A stretch of DNA of 59,281 nucleotides, taken from NCBI GenBank assembly GCA_016929495.1, contig JAFGIS010000070.1, positions 1 to 59,281 on the forward strand, written 5' to 3'. Positions 9,061 to 18,432 of this stretch are shown in pieces; positions within the stretch are counted from its first letter, which is position 1; each line of letters opens with the position of its first letter. This DNA is from Polyangiaceae bacterium. GTDB lineage: Bacteria; Myxococcota_A; Polyangia; Polyangiales; Polyangiaceae. The position numbers were made by a program, and so were the translations under genes. The notes beneath the pieces were generated by a model, which had not been told where the DNA came from, did no database searches, and was given only the letters and a program-made list of their open reading frames with translations.

Positions 9061-9591
9061 CTACCTGTTGCTGATGCAGCGGCCCTGCTTGGCCACGCAG
9101 CGGTCAGCTTCCTTGCAGGCTTGCGAATCCCTGCAGTCTTTGTTGTTGGCGGCAATGCAGTTGCCATCCTCGATGGTGCAGCGGCCGTTCTTGCTGCACA
9201 CGTCCGCGCAGTCCTGCGAGGTGACCGCCATGCACTTGCCGTCCTTGGCCGTGCAGCGCCCGTCAGTGGCACAGATCGTCGCTGCCCTGCATTCCGCATC
9301 GGTCGCCGCGATGCACTTGGAGCCGCTCCCGGTGCACCGGCCCTCTCCCTTGCAGACCCGCTCGCGGCTGCGGCACTCGATGGTCTGGAAGGTCTCGCAC
9401 ACCTTCTGCGGCGAGCAGCCGAGACCATCGCCGCAGTCTTGGTTCGACTGACACGCCTGTCCCTGCGCAGCGCGTGGTTTCTCCGGAGCAACAGGGGTCT
9501 CCGTCGTGGTCTTGGGTGGTTCTTCGCACGCGACAAGCGCCGCGGCCACAGTGATGCCCAACCATTCAGCAATACGCGACATGACGCGCAT
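9061..9591 (-). CDS. Cys-rich repeat lipoprotein
   Basis: About 176 residues. Start 9591 or 9582 is chosen because it gives a lipoprotein signal (MSRIAEWLGITVAAALVACE, lipobox LVAC). A Thr/Pro/Glu linker follows, then QACQSNQDCGDGLGCSP and four tandem units of about 25 residues of the form xxCxxxGRCxxxxGKCIAxxxxDC. Such Cys repeats recur in Polyangia surface proteins and are sometimes mislabelled 'tryptophan synthase alpha chain' by transfer annotation; there is no TIM-barrel here. Disulfide-stabilised, outer-membrane or surface anchored. Function unknown. The TetR gene lies upstream on the same strand. Confidence 0.75.
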   Translation of the reverse strand: MRVMSRIAEWLGITVAAALVACEEPPKTTTETPVAPEKPRAAQGQACQSNQDCGDGLGCSPQKVCETFQTIECRSRERVCKGEGRCTGSGSKCIAATDAECRAATICATDGRCTAKDGKCMAVTSQDCADVCSKNGRCTIEDGNCIAANNKDCRDSQACKEADRCVAKQGRCISNR

Positions 9592-9735
9592 TGTCAGCGA
9601 CCCCGCCAGCCATGGCAAGCCACCCGGAGGGTCGCCGGACGAACATGCCTTTGCAGGCCCATTCGCCTGGGACCGTAGGCGCCTGGTCGGTTGGCGCCCC
9701 AGACCGCCCCACAACGCCCTGCAGCCTCCGCTGGG

Positions 9736-10509
9736 CTACTCGAACCCAACGGCCGCCGGAGTCTCGTGCTCCTCCGTGGGGGCGGGGGCTATGCCGGAAC
9801 GGAGGCCACCTACCGGGCGAAAGTCCCCGTCAGTGCCGGACTCCCCGTCCAGGCGGCCCCGCACACGAACCGACCTGAGGATCGAGTCCACGAACGAGAG
9901 CACCACGGACTGCAACGAGAAGGCCCCAGAAGCAGCTTCCGGGAGTCGGCTCACGAATCTCTCTACATCGGCATCGTTGGCCGCGAGCATGCCGTAGGTC
10001 CCCGCCCAGAGCTGGAAGACCAGCTGCGCCGGCTGTACGTCCGCATCGATGGTTCCGTCCTGCCTGCCCGCTTCGATGCTGTCCGCCAGACGCTCAAACA
10101 GCTGGCCGACAAGCTCGCGATAGCGAACCAGCCCCTCGCTGTCGTCGGCCACAGAGTAGTGGGAGAACATCCATGCAATGACGGTGCGGAAACGCGCGCC
10201 GTTGTCAGCCGCGAATCGCGCATAGGCCTTGAGCAGGCGTTCGGTACGCTCGATGCCGCTGCCCTGTGTCGATTGCTCGGCCACCACTTCGAGGAGCTGC
10301 TGCAGCGACCGGTTGGCCACAGCCAAAAACAAGTGGTCCTTGCTCTCGAAGTACAGATAGAGGGTGCCTTTGCTGACTTCTGCGGCGCGCGCGATGTCAT
10401 CCATGGTGGCATCGGCGACCCCGCTCTTGCGAACGACCTCATCGGCCGCGCCTAGGATCGAGATCCTCCGCTCCTGTTTCTCCCGCCATCGCCGCTCGGT
10501 ACTGCCCAC
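9736..10509 (-). CDS. TetR/AcrR-family transcriptional regulator
   Basis: 257 residues. The N-terminal helix-turn-helix is canonical: RRISILGAADEVVRKSG, then MDDIARAAEVSKGTLYLYF, then ESKDHLFLAV. The C-terminal ~180 residues form the all-helical ligand/dimer domain, with an extra charged tail after residue 210. Cytoplasmic, dimeric, ligand-responsive repressor is the family norm. The gene is divergent from pgpA across a 255-base gap, so it may control pgpA and/or itself; no clear palindromic operator stood out there. Confidence 0.9.
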   Translation of the reverse strand: MGSTERRWREKQERRISILGAADEVVRKSGVADATMDDIARAAEVSKGTLYLYFESKDHLFLAVANRSLQQLLEVVAEQSTQGSGIERTERLLKAYARFAADNGARFRTVIAWMFSHYSVADDSEGLVRYRELVGQLFERLADSIEAGRQDGTIDADVQPAQLVFQLWAGTYGMLAANDADVERFVSRLPEAASGAFSLQSVVLSFVDSILRSVRVRGRLDGESGTDGDFRPVGGLRSGIAPAPTEEHETPAAVGFE

Positions 10510-10764
10510 AGCGCGCTCCTTCCTGCCTGCCGGCCCGTTGACCGCTGTCTACTTGGTTCGCTATCCTGCCTTGGGCCCTCGCCCGGCATCGACGGGCCCT
10601 CCGATCCGTGGCGTTCGGCTTGCCAACGGGGATAGTGTCCGGCCATACAACCGCAAGCGCCCCGCGGCCTTTCCGGTGCCTATCCGTAAGGGGCTCAGAG
10701 CCTGATCCAACGCGGCGAAACGTCGCAGAACGCGGCCATCCAGTGGGCTGCAAAGGGAGCCCGA

Positions 10765-11256
10765 GTGTTACGACCAAGACATGATCGTTTGAGCGCAGCG
10801 GAATGCACACGTCTCTTCGCCCAAAGCGTCGCGACCTGGTTCGGCTGCGGTCGGTCGCTCGTGGCGCCGGGAACGGTCGGCTCGCTGGCAGCGGTTCCCA
10901 TACATGTCCTGCTGCGCCGAGCCGCACCCGCGTGGTACTGGACCGTCTGGTCCGCTCTCGCGCTGCTCGGCATCGCCTGCTCGCAGCAGTATGCGACCTC
11001 GGTCGGGCAGGACGACCCACGAGAAGTGGTGGTGGACGAGGTGGTCGGTGCGTTGCTCGCGATGGGGCTGGTCCGCGGCCGGTCCCCGGCCGCAGCGCTG
11101 CTGTCGCTGGCGCTGTTCAGAGCGCTCGATATCGCCAAACCGGGACCCATCGACCGAGTCCAACGCACCGGACCGCCCGGATTCGCGATCATGGCCGATG
11201 ACCTGCTCGCCGGAGCCACTGCCGGCTGGATGGCGGCACTGCTGACGCGGCGCTGA
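10765..11256 (+). CDS. pgpA: Phosphatidylglycerophosphatase A family protein
   Basis: 163 residues, integral membrane phosphatase that converts phosphatidylglycerophosphate to phosphatidylglycerol. Family hallmarks are all present: an N-terminal VAPGTVGSLAA, the acidic motif VVVDEVVGAL, FRALDIAKPGPID, and IMADDLLAGATAGW near the C-terminus. Length is typical for PgpA. Three to four hydrophobic helices. With the CDP-alcohol phosphatidyltransferase at 8.2 kb it makes two phospholipid-synthesis genes within 3 kb, though they are not one operon. Confidence 0.9.
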   Translation: MLRPRHDRLSAAECTRLFAQSVATWFGCGRSLVAPGTVGSLAAVPIHVLLRRAAPAWYWTVWSALALLGIACSQQYATSVGQDDPREVVVDEVVGALLAMGLVRGRSPAAALLSLALFRALDIAKPGPIDRVQRTGPPGFAIMADDLLAGATAGWMAALLTRR

Positions 11257-11286
11257 CACGAGCGCGGCGTGCTGAGCGACCGGCGT

Positions 11287-12381
11287 TCACAAGTCGACCG
11301 GAGAGAGCCACCGGCCATCGTTGGCGGAGGCGTTCGCCGTGGCCAGCTCCAAGACGACTGAGCTCAGCGACAGCGCCAGCCGCGCCATCGTCTCGTAATC
11401 GAGCGGCGGTTCGTCATCCGTCACGCTGCGACTCGACTCGCCGCCCGGATCCCGCGTCAGCAGTACGGCGGGGAATCCCGCCTGCCAGAAACCCCAGACC
11501 CCGAGGTCTTGCTCCAAGGGGTGCTCCGTGGCCCGAGGCGCTGCGAGCGTCACGTTCAAGTCCTTGGCGAGCAGCCGCGCGATGCGGGCCGCAAGCGGGT
11601 CGGCCCAGGGCGGACCCGACACGACGACACCCTCCGGAGCTGACTTCGATCGCCGGGATCCCGTCGCAGGCACATCGTCCCGACGGAGCAGGGTGCCACC
11701 GACCGCGCGAAGGGCAATCGTGGCCGTGACCTTGTCGCCCGCTGCTGCGAGCCGTCTTGCCAAGCGCAGGCTTCCCATGTCACCTGTACCCGCGAAGGGC
11801 TCGTGTTCGTTCACTAGGAAGGCGAAACGGAGCGCGCGGTCCGGGTGTGCGTCGCGCAATGAACGGGCGACCGTGAGCAGCACAGCAGCACCGCTCGCGT
11901 TGTCGTCGGCTCCTCTGCTGGCCGGCGGTGTGTCGTAGTGCGCCGCAACGACGATCGTCTCATCGTCCCGGCGCCCCCCTGACACCTTCACCAATAGATT
12001 CTGGACCACCGCCTTGCCGCCTCGGACTTCGAACCCCTGTCGCTCGAGAAGGTACCCGGCCGCCTCGAGCTCGGTGGCCAGGTAGTCGGCCGCGTCCGCG
12101 AGCTCCCAGGGATGATCCACGTCGCGCTGGCCGATGCCGGTCGCGAGCTTCTCGACGTCCCTTTGCAGGGCGGGCAACAAGGCGCGCTCGGCCTCACTCA
12201 CCGGCTTCGGTGAGCTGAGCGGAGGCTTCCGACCGAGAGCCGCGGGCGGCGGCCCCGGGGCGACGGGTGGCGCGCGGCTCACAGGAGCCGCACCGCAGGC
12301 GACGCCCGCGAAGGCCAAGACGGCGCCTGCCACGATTCGAAGCCTCGGAGCTCGGACTGGCGGCCGAGACGGATGAAACAC
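11287..12381 (-). CDS. M28-family Zn-peptidase, lipoprotein
   Basis: 364 residues from GTG 12381. Lipoprotein signal (IVAGAVLAFAGVACG, lipobox GVAC), then a Pro-rich spacer. The peptidase domain has the M28 metal and catalytic motifs: VAAHYDTPP (His ligand and catalytic Asp), RGADDNASGAAV (bridging Asp) and FLVNEHEPFAG (general-base Glu and ligand Glu). Predicted aminopeptidase-type exopeptidase in the periplasm or on the outer membrane. Divergent from purE with about 70 bases between starts. The 3' end overlaps nothing; pgpA converges on it with 30 bases between. Confidence 0.88.
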   Translation of the reverse strand: MFHPSRPPVRAPRLRIVAGAVLAFAGVACGAAPVSRAPPVAPGPPPAALGRKPPLSSPKPVSEAERALLPALQRDVEKLATGIGQRDVDHPWELADAADYLATELEAAGYLLERQGFEVRGGKAVVQNLLVKVSGGRRDDETIVVAAHYDTPPASRGADDNASGAAVLLTVARSLRDAHPDRALRFAFLVNEHEPFAGTGDMGSLRLARRLAAAGDKVTATIALRAVGGTLLRRDDVPATGSRRSKSAPEGVVVSGPPWADPLAARIARLLAKDLNVTLAAPRATEHPLEQDLGVWGFWQAGFPAVLLTRDPGGESSRSVTDDEPPLDYETMARLALSLSSVVLELATANASANDGRWLSPVDL

Positions 12382-12454
12382 CCTGTGCCTGTAGCACTTC
12401 TGGCGAGCGCGGTCTTGCGAAGTGCGGGCAGGCCGGGCAACATCGCAGGCTTAC

Positions 12455-12970
12455 ATGGTTGAGACGCGCGAGAAATCTCCCTTGGTCGGCGTGCTCATGG
12501 GTTCCAGTAGCGACTGGGAGACCATGCAGCACGCGGTGAAGATCCTCGAACAGCTCGGCATCGAGCACGAAGTCCTGGTGGCGTCGGCACACCGGACACC
12601 TGACTTGCTCATCGAGTACGCCAGCAGTGCGGACGGCCGCGGTCTCGAAGTCATCATCGCTGGCGCCGGGGGCGCCGCGGCCCTTCCGGGAATGGCTGCC
12701 GCCAAGACGCTGCTGCCGGTTCTTGGCGTTCCCATCCAGAGCCGGGCTCTCAATGGGCTCGATTCTCTGTTGTCGATGGTGCAGATGCCGGCAGGCATCC
12801 CCGTGGGAACACTGGCGATCGGCCGCGCAGGTGCGTGCAATGCAGCCCTGCTTGCGGCGTCGGTGCTCGGCGGTCGGCATCCTGAGATCCGAGAGCGGCT
12901 GAAGGCCTACCGCGACAAGCAGGCACAGGCCGTGCTCGCAGCGCCCGATCCACGGACAACGGCGCCATAG
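12455..12970 (+). CDS. purE: N5-carboxyaminoimidazole ribonucleotide mutase PurE
   Basis: Cytoplasmic purine-synthesis enzyme that moves the carboxylate of N5-CAIR to give CAIR. From ATG 12455 the protein is 171 residues, close to the usual class I PurE. All signatures are visible: [12 protein letters not shown] (phosphate loop), VASAHRTPD (catalytic His), [34 protein letters not shown] and AINAALLAA-like [11 protein letters not shown]. An in-frame start at 12422 would add 11 residues with no family support. No purK is adjacent, so here purE stands alone. Confidence 0.95.
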   Translation: MVETREKSPLVGVLMGSSSDWETMQHAVKILEQLGIEHEVLVASAHRTPDLLIEYASSADGRGLEVIIAGAGGAAALPGMAAAKTLLPVLGVPIQSRALNGLDSLLSMVQMPAGIPVGTLAIGRAGACNAALLAASVLGGRHPEIRERLKAYRDKQAQAVLAAPDPRTTAP

Positions 12971-13020
12971 AGCGGCGTTGCGTCCAGCGCGAAATGCTGC
13001 CGGACAGCCACGCCGTGCCG

Positions 13021-14766
13021 CTACTGCCGTTCGTAGAACGTGATGCTCACGCCGCCGCCGGCCATGCCTGGTTCGGAGCTGAGATAGGTATTCGCGTTGA
13101 GAAAGCCGTAGTCGCCGTCCGTGCGCGCCTCGAACCACGGGACCAGCTGGCCCATCGGGCCGCAATTCCGGACCAGAATGAACTCGCCGTTGCTTGGCGC
13201 CAGGGTGTACCAGGAGTCCAGCGAGCCGGAAAGCTGATAGTCGGCGCCGCCGGCGAGGATCGATCCGGTCACCTCGCCGGTAGCGGTCCCACCGGTGATG
13301 GGGATGATGTTGCGACTACCGTACTTGGCGTCGGGAATGGACATCGATGACCCCAGGCTGAGCGTCTCGGTGAACACCGGCGCGCCTCGGGCTCCGGTGG
13401 TCGTGTTGCAGTCCCACGGCTGTTTGGGCACACCCGACGGCTTCGCGATTTCTACGCGCGGCTCCCCCGCCGTCACGGCGGAAACGTCGTACACGTCGAG
13501 CTCGAGCGTTCCGGCTGTGGCCACACGCGTGGCCACGTACTTCCCCGTGTTGAGAAAGGCGTAGCTGCTGGTGGTCGTGGCCTCGAAATCGGGGATCACT
13601 CGCGGCGTCGAGCTGCCGTCGGGAGCGACGCCGCAGCTACGCACGAAAATCAGGGCGTCGTCACTGGTCTTGAGGATGTTGAGCCCCTGGAATTCGACGA
13701 CCCCGTTCGAAAGGGTCAGCTCGTACTCCAGACCGCCTGTCAGCACCGAGCCTTCCAGCTCGCCACCGGTAATCGTTCCGCCCTCCACATCGAGCAGGCG
13801 CCGGTGCCCGTACGGTGTGTTGCCCACGTCGTGGATCGCACTGACCTGGAGCGTGATGCTGAAAGCAAGCTGGCCCTTCGTGGGTGCCGGAATGCCATCG
13901 GCCATGCCGCACGCCCAGTCCGGATCGGGAACGATCGTCGCATCCTCCGGGGTAGCGCCTCCTGCCCCGCCTCCGCCGGTCGCAGTCCCCCCGGTCGCGG
14001 TTCCGCCGGTCGCCGCGCCTCCGCGGGTGCTGCCGCCGTTCCCTCCTCCCCCAGCGCCGCTGATCCCTGCCGCCGCACTGTCGCCGCCCGTGCCGACACC
14101 GCCGGTCGCAGCGCCTCCGCTGGTGCTGCCTGCTGTCCCTCCTCCGCCCGCGCCGGTGATCCCGCCCGTCGCACCGTCGCCGCCGGCGCCAACTCCGCCG
14201 GCGGCGGCGGCGCCCGGCGAGGAGCCCGCGGTGGCCGAGCTCCCTCCGGCAGGGCCTCCGCCGCCCGTGGGAAGCGCCCCACCTGCGTCCACCCCGCCGA
14301 TGCCGGTGCCTCCAGTAGAACCGCCCCCGGCACTCGAGCCGGCGGTCGCTGGCGGAGCTCCACCGCCAGGAGAATCGATTCCGCCGGTCGCGCTTGCGCC
14401 GCTGCGACCAGCGGTCTCAGCGGGACCGGCTCCGCCCTCTGCGCTGCCAGCAAGGGCGCCGGCAGTCGTGCCGGCCGTGTCTGGTTCGTTCGCGTACCCG
14501 GCTATCCCGCCCTGGCCGCCCCCGGGTGCACTCGCACGGCCCCCGCTCGCTTGCCCGGCGCTCCCGGAGCGCCCGCCAGTTCCCTTGGCTCGGCCGCTGG
14601 CTCCGCTCTCGCCGTCTGCGCTTTCGATCCCGGCGACTCCCGGCTGTCCGGCAGCAGAGCTGCGGTCGCGCGCACGCCGCTGGTCGAGCCCAGCGAGTAT
14701 CTGGCAGGACGCGAGAAGCGTGAGCGCCAGAGAAGCCACGGATGTGTGTCGCAAACACCCGCACAT
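13021..14766 (-). CDS. Gly-linker lipoprotein with two DUF3237-like domains (copy 2)
   Basis: 581 residues from ATG 14766, chosen for the lipoprotein signal (SVASLALTLLASCQ, lipobox LASC); the frame continues upstream only as antisense of the neighbouring paralogue. Residues ~40-265 are a Gly/Ala/Ser/Thr linker with many TGG/AGG steps. The last ~310 residues hold two tandem DUF3237-like units: first TPYGHRRLLDVEGGTITG... to LDVYDVS, second YGSRNIIPITGGTATGEV... to VSITFYERQ. DUF3237 proteins are small beta-barrel folds without firm function. The gene lies 41 bases downstream of its near-identical paralogue on the same strand, an apparent tandem duplication and probable operon. Confidence 0.8.
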   Translation of the reverse strand: MCGCLRHTSVASLALTLLASCQILAGLDQRRARDRSSAAGQPGVAGIESADGESGASGRAKGTGGRSGSAGQASGGRASAPGGGQGGIAGYANEPDTAGTTAGALAGSAEGGAGPAETAGRSGASATGGIDSPGGGAPPATAGSSAGGGSTGGTGIGGVDAGGALPTGGGGPAGGSSATAGSSPGAAAAGGVGAGGDGATGGITGAGGGGTAGSTSGGAATGGVGTGGDSAAAGISGAGGGGNGGSTRGGAATGGTATGGTATGGGGAGGATPEDATIVPDPDWACGMADGIPAPTKGQLAFSITLQVSAIHDVGNTPYGHRRLLDVEGGTITGGELEGSVLTGGLEYELTLSNGVVEFQGLNILKTSDDALIFVRSCGVAPDGSSTPRVIPDFEATTTSSYAFLNTGKYVATRVATAGTLELDVYDVSAVTAGEPRVEIAKPSGVPKQPWDCNTTTGARGAPVFTETLSLGSSMSIPDAKYGSRNIIPITGGTATGEVTGSILAGGADYQLSGSLDSWYTLAPSNGEFILVRNCGPMGQLVPWFEARTDGDYGFLNANTYLSSEPGMAGGGVSITFYERQ

Positions 14767-14807
14767 CGTGCCGACCGTGTGGCGCGCCACCGCGGACTGG
14801 CTCCCAG

Positions 14808-16364
14808 CTACCGCCTTTCGTAGAAGGTGATGCTTACGCCACCGCCGGCCATGCCCGGGGGCGAGCTGAGATAGGTGTTCGCGTTGAGGAAGTCGTAGTC
14901 GCCGTCGGTAGCGGCCTCGAACCACGGAATCAACCCACCCGAGGCGCCGCAGTTTCGAACCAGGATGAACTCACCGTTGCTGGGCGCCAAGGTGTACCAG
15001 GCGTCCAGCGAGCCGGAGAGCTGATAGTCGGCACCGCCGTTGAGAATCGATCCGACCACCTTGCCGGTAGTGGTCCCGCCGGTAATCGGGATGATGTTGC
15101 GGCTGCCGTACTTGGCGTTGGAGATGGACATCGATCCGCCCAGGGAGACGCTCTCGGTGAACACCTCCGGGCCCTGGGTGCCAGTGGTCTTGTTGCACTC
15201 CCACGGCTGTTTGGGCACACCCGACGGCTTCGTGATCTCTACGCGCGGCTCCCCCGCCGTCACCCCGGAAACGTCGTACACGTCGAGTTGGAGCGACCCG
15301 GCCGTGGCCACGCGGGTGGCCACGAATTTCCCCGTGTTGAGAAACGCGTAACTGCCGCTGGTGGTGGCCTCGAAATCGGGGATCACCCGAGGCGTCGAGC
15401 TCTCGTCGGGAGCGACGCCACAGCTACGCACGAAGATCAGGGCGTTGTCGCTGGTCTTGAGGATGTTGATCCCCTGGAACTCGACGACCCCGTTCGAGAG
15501 GGTGAGCTCGTACTCCAGACCGCCCGTCACCACCGAGCCTTTCAGCTTGTCGCCGGTGATCGTTCCGCCCTTCACGTCGAGCAGGCGACGGTGGCCGTAC
15601 GGGGTGTTACCCACGTCGTGGGTGGCACTGATCTGAAACGTGATGCTGAAGGCCAGCTGGCCCTTGGTCGGCGCCGGGATGCCATCGGCCATGCCGCATG
15701 CCCAATCCGGGTCCGGAACGATCGTAGCGTCCTCCGGGGTCGCGCCGCCCGCCCCTCCGGTCGCAGACCCGCCCGTCTCGGCGCCGCCGCCCGACGTGGC
15801 CCCGCCGCTCTCGGCCCCTCCCGTCGCAGCCCCTGCGCTGCTGCTGCCCCCGCGCGCTCTACCACCCGTGCCGGTGATCCCGCCGGCCGTGCTGTCGCCG
15901 CCGGTGCCGACACCGCCGGTTGCGCCGTCCCCTGCGGTCCCCGATCGCCCTCCGACAGGGCCTCTACCACCCGTCGGCATCCCGCCGCTCTCGGTGCCGC
16001 CAGCAGAAGTGCCGCCCGAACTCGAGCCGCCGGTCGTCGGCGCCACGCCGCCACTGGGAGAAACGGTTCCGCCGGTCGCGCTTCCTCCGGTCGAGCTGAC
16101 CGTTGTCGTCCCACCGACGGGCGCCGCGCCGCCCGATCCGCCCGTCGATGGAGACCCGCCCGTGGTGGCGCTGGCCCCGCCCGTCGAAGCCGACGATTTC
16201 GTATCCGAGCTGTCACCGCAGCTCGTCAAGAGACAACCTGCCGCGCAGAGCAAGGCCCACGGGCTCGTGATCGCGCGAGGCACGGCCCCATTGGGTGCGG
16301 CAGCACGGCTCATGCATTGGGCCCCATCGAGCATCGGATGCAGGACGGCGTGACGGGTCTTCAT
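14808..16364 (-). CDS. Gly-linker lipoprotein with two DUF3237-like domains (copy 1)
   Basis: 518 residues from ATG 16364. An N-terminal lipoprotein signal (SPWALLCAAGCLLTSCGD, lipobox LTSC) is preceded by ~30 extra residues; an internal ATG in MSRAAAPNG is an alternative start. The TGG/GG linker is shorter than in the paralogue. The C-terminal ~312 residues differ from the paralogue at about 42 positions by eye (about 87% identical), while signal peptide and linker are unrelated in detail. Conserved features are DWACGMADGIPAPTKGQL at the domain start, VRSCGVAPD and VRNCG Cys, and the terminal VSITFYERR. Probably surface displayed. Function unknown. Confidence 0.8.
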   Translation of the reverse strand: MKTRHAVLHPMLDGAQCMSRAAAPNGAVPRAITSPWALLCAAGCLLTSCGDSSDTKSSASTGGASATTGGSPSTGGSGGAAPVGGTTTVSSTGGSATGGTVSPSGGVAPTTGGSSSGGTSAGGTESGGMPTGGRGPVGGRSGTAGDGATGGVGTGGDSTAGGITGTGGRARGGSSSAGAATGGAESGGATSGGGAETGGSATGGAGGATPEDATIVPDPDWACGMADGIPAPTKGQLAFSITFQISATHDVGNTPYGHRRLLDVKGGTITGDKLKGSVVTGGLEYELTLSNGVVEFQGINILKTSDNALIFVRSCGVAPDESSTPRVIPDFEATTSGSYAFLNTGKFVATRVATAGSLQLDVYDVSGVTAGEPRVEITKPSGVPKQPWECNKTTGTQGPEVFTESVSLGGSMSISNAKYGSRNIIPITGGTTTGKVVGSILNGGADYQLSGSLDAWYTLAPSNGEFILVRNCGASGGLIPWFEAATDGDYDFLNANTYLSSPPGMAGGGVSITFYERR

Positions 16365-17335
16365 CGGTGTTGTCCTTGGGTCGGAGTCTCCCCACTTGCT
16401 GCTTCGCATTGTCCTTCTAGCAGGACGCCGAGGTTCACGCAGCACTCGCCTATCACCTCGGAGGAGGACGATTTTGTCCCCCCCACAGCGACATGCGGAT
16501 CGCATGGCCCGCAGTCCTTCGCACTCGCTTAGGGACCATTTCGCGATGTCCAACCGGATGCGCGCGTCCCGTGACAAGACCCAACGCGTGCAGCCGAACG
16601 GCGCCGCATGTGCCGGTTTGACCAGCGTGTGCGCGCACAGCGATGCCGCGGGCGGAACGGAGTGCCTTTCTGGGGCGAGCCTCCGACCCAACGCAGTCTC
16701 GATCCGTCTCGATCCAGACAAGCGTGGGGCGGTCGTTTGAAGAAGGCTCTCCGCTTTGTTTCGACACATCCTCGTCGCGACCTCCCGGACGCAGACTCCT
16801 CGCCACCAGCGGAACGTGTCGTGTGTCTCTGTGAAACGCCGCTCGCCAACGGACCCGTCCGCGCGCAACCGCCACTTGGACTACGGCAAGTCGGTGCACC
16901 ACCCTGGCGCGGGTTGCGCGCCCTCGGCGAGCCTAGCGGCCGGGAACGAAGCAGACTCCCGATTGGCCGACCCGCATCCTCATTCGATGCTCCGACACGT
17001 CCTGGAACGCGATGCAGCGCCTGACCCGCGCGTCTCGGAAGAAGCCATCCCATGCGGTCCGCGGGAAGCGTGGCGAACCGCTTGCCATTTCGTGCAGCCA
17101 CAATGTACTCTGGCGCCGCACTGTGGCTGACACAGTGCACGTTCATCACCCTCTCGGGAGACAGGTAGCCATGCGCAGACTCAAGCGATTGCTGGAGCGT
17201 CTTCGTTGGCCCGTTCCGGCTCTGGCGTAGTGAACGCCTTCGCCCTGGCTGACGGGGTCGCCCTGTGTTGGTCAGGGCGACGCCCGTGGGATCTTCTCCT
17301 TGCGGCCGTGGGTTTGTTGGCTTCGCATTGGGCAA
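16365..17335. other. Long intergenic region, no convincing gene
   Basis: About 970 bases between the start of the DUF3237 lipoprotein pair and the aldo/keto reductase. All six frames have open stretches, but they are Arg/Ser/Pro-rich shadows with no signal peptide, domain or plausible start. It presumably holds the promoter of the lipoprotein pair. The one structural element seen is a hairpin at 17257-17281. Decayed genes cannot be excluded. Confidence 0.5.
17257..17281. other. Perfect 9-bp hairpin
   Basis: Arms GTCGCCCTG (17257-17265) and CAGGGCGAC (17273-17281) with a 7-base loop. No T-tract follows on either strand, so it is not a standard intrinsic terminator. It sits about 55 bases upstream of the aldo/keto reductase start and could be a leader structure or a leftover terminator. 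Confidence 0.4.
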
Positions 17336-18208
17336 ATGGAATCTCGCAGGCTAGGCCAACAGGGACCCGCAGTGAGTGCGCTGGGCTTCGGCGCCATGCT
17401 GCTCAGCATCACGGGACGGCCGCCTGAAGACCAGGCTCGCGCTACGCTCAATGCGGCACTCGACGCCGGGATCAACTTCGTCGACACTGCGGGCGCCTAT
17501 TGCCTGGACGAGACCGAGTACCATCACAACGAGCGACTGATCGGGAGCACGCTGCGTTTGCGCGGGTGCAGCGCGATCGTGGCCACCAAAGTGGGCGTAC
17601 GCCGGCCAGGAGGCGCATGGACCGTCGACGGTAGACCGAGCGCCATCCGAGCTGCGGCCATCGCGAGTCTGGAGGCTCTGGACGTGCAGGCCCTCGATCT
17701 GTTGCAGCTCCACGCTCCGGACTCACGGGTGCCGTTCGCCGATACGGTCGGGGCGCTGGCCCGGCTGCGGGAAGAAGGCAAAGCCAAGCTCATCGGCCTG
17801 TGCAACGTGTCGTGGCAGCAGCTGGTGGCAGCGCGCCGAATCGTGCCCATTGCGAGCGTTCAGAACCGCTGGAACGTCGAGGATCGCCGTGCGGAGACGG
17901 ACGGCATGCTCGACCACTGCGCGCGCGAGGGCATTGCCTTCGTCGCGTACTCGCCGTTCGGCGGAGCTCGAGGGGCTCCGGTCCTGGGAACGCACGGGCG
18001 CCTGGCTGACGAGGCACGCCGACGCCGCGTTTCGCCGCATCGGCTGATGGTGGCTTGGATGTTGGCCAAGAATCCCGCCGTCATTCCGCTCATTGGCGCC
18101 CGGCGACCGGAAAGCATCGCGGACAGCGCGCGCGCGTCCTCGCTGGCGCTCACCGCCGAAGACGTCGCGGCCGTGGACGACGCTCTGGCGGCGAAGCCCT
18201 TCACCTGA
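17336..18208 (+). CDS. Aldo/keto reductase family protein
   Basis: 290 residues from ATG 17336 (MESRRLGQQG), which gives the standard N-terminus. NAD(P)H-dependent carbonyl reductase with a TIM-barrel. Catalytic tetrad residues are in their usual contexts: Asp and Tyr in NFVDTAGAY, Lys in IVATKVGVR, His in LLQLHAPD. The cofactor-binding end has VIPLIGARRPES. The active-site Tyr is followed by CLDETEYHHNERLIG, typical of the family. Cytoplasmic. Substrate not predictable. The gene stands alone, with the kinase gene 224 bases downstream. Confidence 0.9.
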   Translation: MESRRLGQQGPAVSALGFGAMLLSITGRPPEDQARATLNAALDAGINFVDTAGAYCLDETEYHHNERLIGSTLRLRGCSAIVATKVGVRRPGGAWTVDGRPSAIRAAAIASLEALDVQALDLLQLHAPDSRVPFADTVGALARLREEGKAKLIGLCNVSWQQLVAARRIVPIASVQNRWNVEDRRAETDGMLDHCAREGIAFVAYSPFGGARGAPVLGTHGRLADEARRRRVSPHRLMVAWMLAKNPAVIPLIGARRPESIADSARASSLALTAEDVAAVDDALAAKPFT

Positions 18209-18432
18209 AGAGAGCGGGCCAGGTCGGCCCGTGGGCCCGTCTCCGCAACCAGCTCCACCACGCAATGCGCGCGCTGCCTTGATTCGATCCCGTCGAGCCA
18301 GGCAGCGATGGGGTGCCCGAGTCGGACACGCGGTGCCGACCCGGTTGACCGAGCGGGCCCGCGGGGCCGGGCTTTGCCGGTGGTGGTAGGCTAGATTGCA
18401 CTGAACCTCGATGGCCCAGACGCGAGTCGAGC

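Noticed and set aside
9061..9591. Tryptophan synthase alpha chain (a label such Cys-repeat proteins sometimes receive)
   Set aside because: No TIM-barrel sequence; it is a lipoprotein of Cys repeats.
13571..14830. 419-residue Pro/Ala-rich open frame on the plus strand
   Set aside because: It is the mirror of the Gly-rich linker and domains of the lipoprotein at 13021; GGC/ACC-rich DNA keeps the opposite frame open. No start signal, no domain.
14742..16532. 596-residue plus-strand open frame
   Set aside because: Antisense to the tandem DUF3237 lipoprotein; low-complexity Arg/Ala content and no recognisable fold.
16365..17335. Possible genes in the 970-base gap before the aldo/keto reductase
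   Set aside because: Frames are Arg/Ser/Pro-rich and lack starts, signal peptides or domains.
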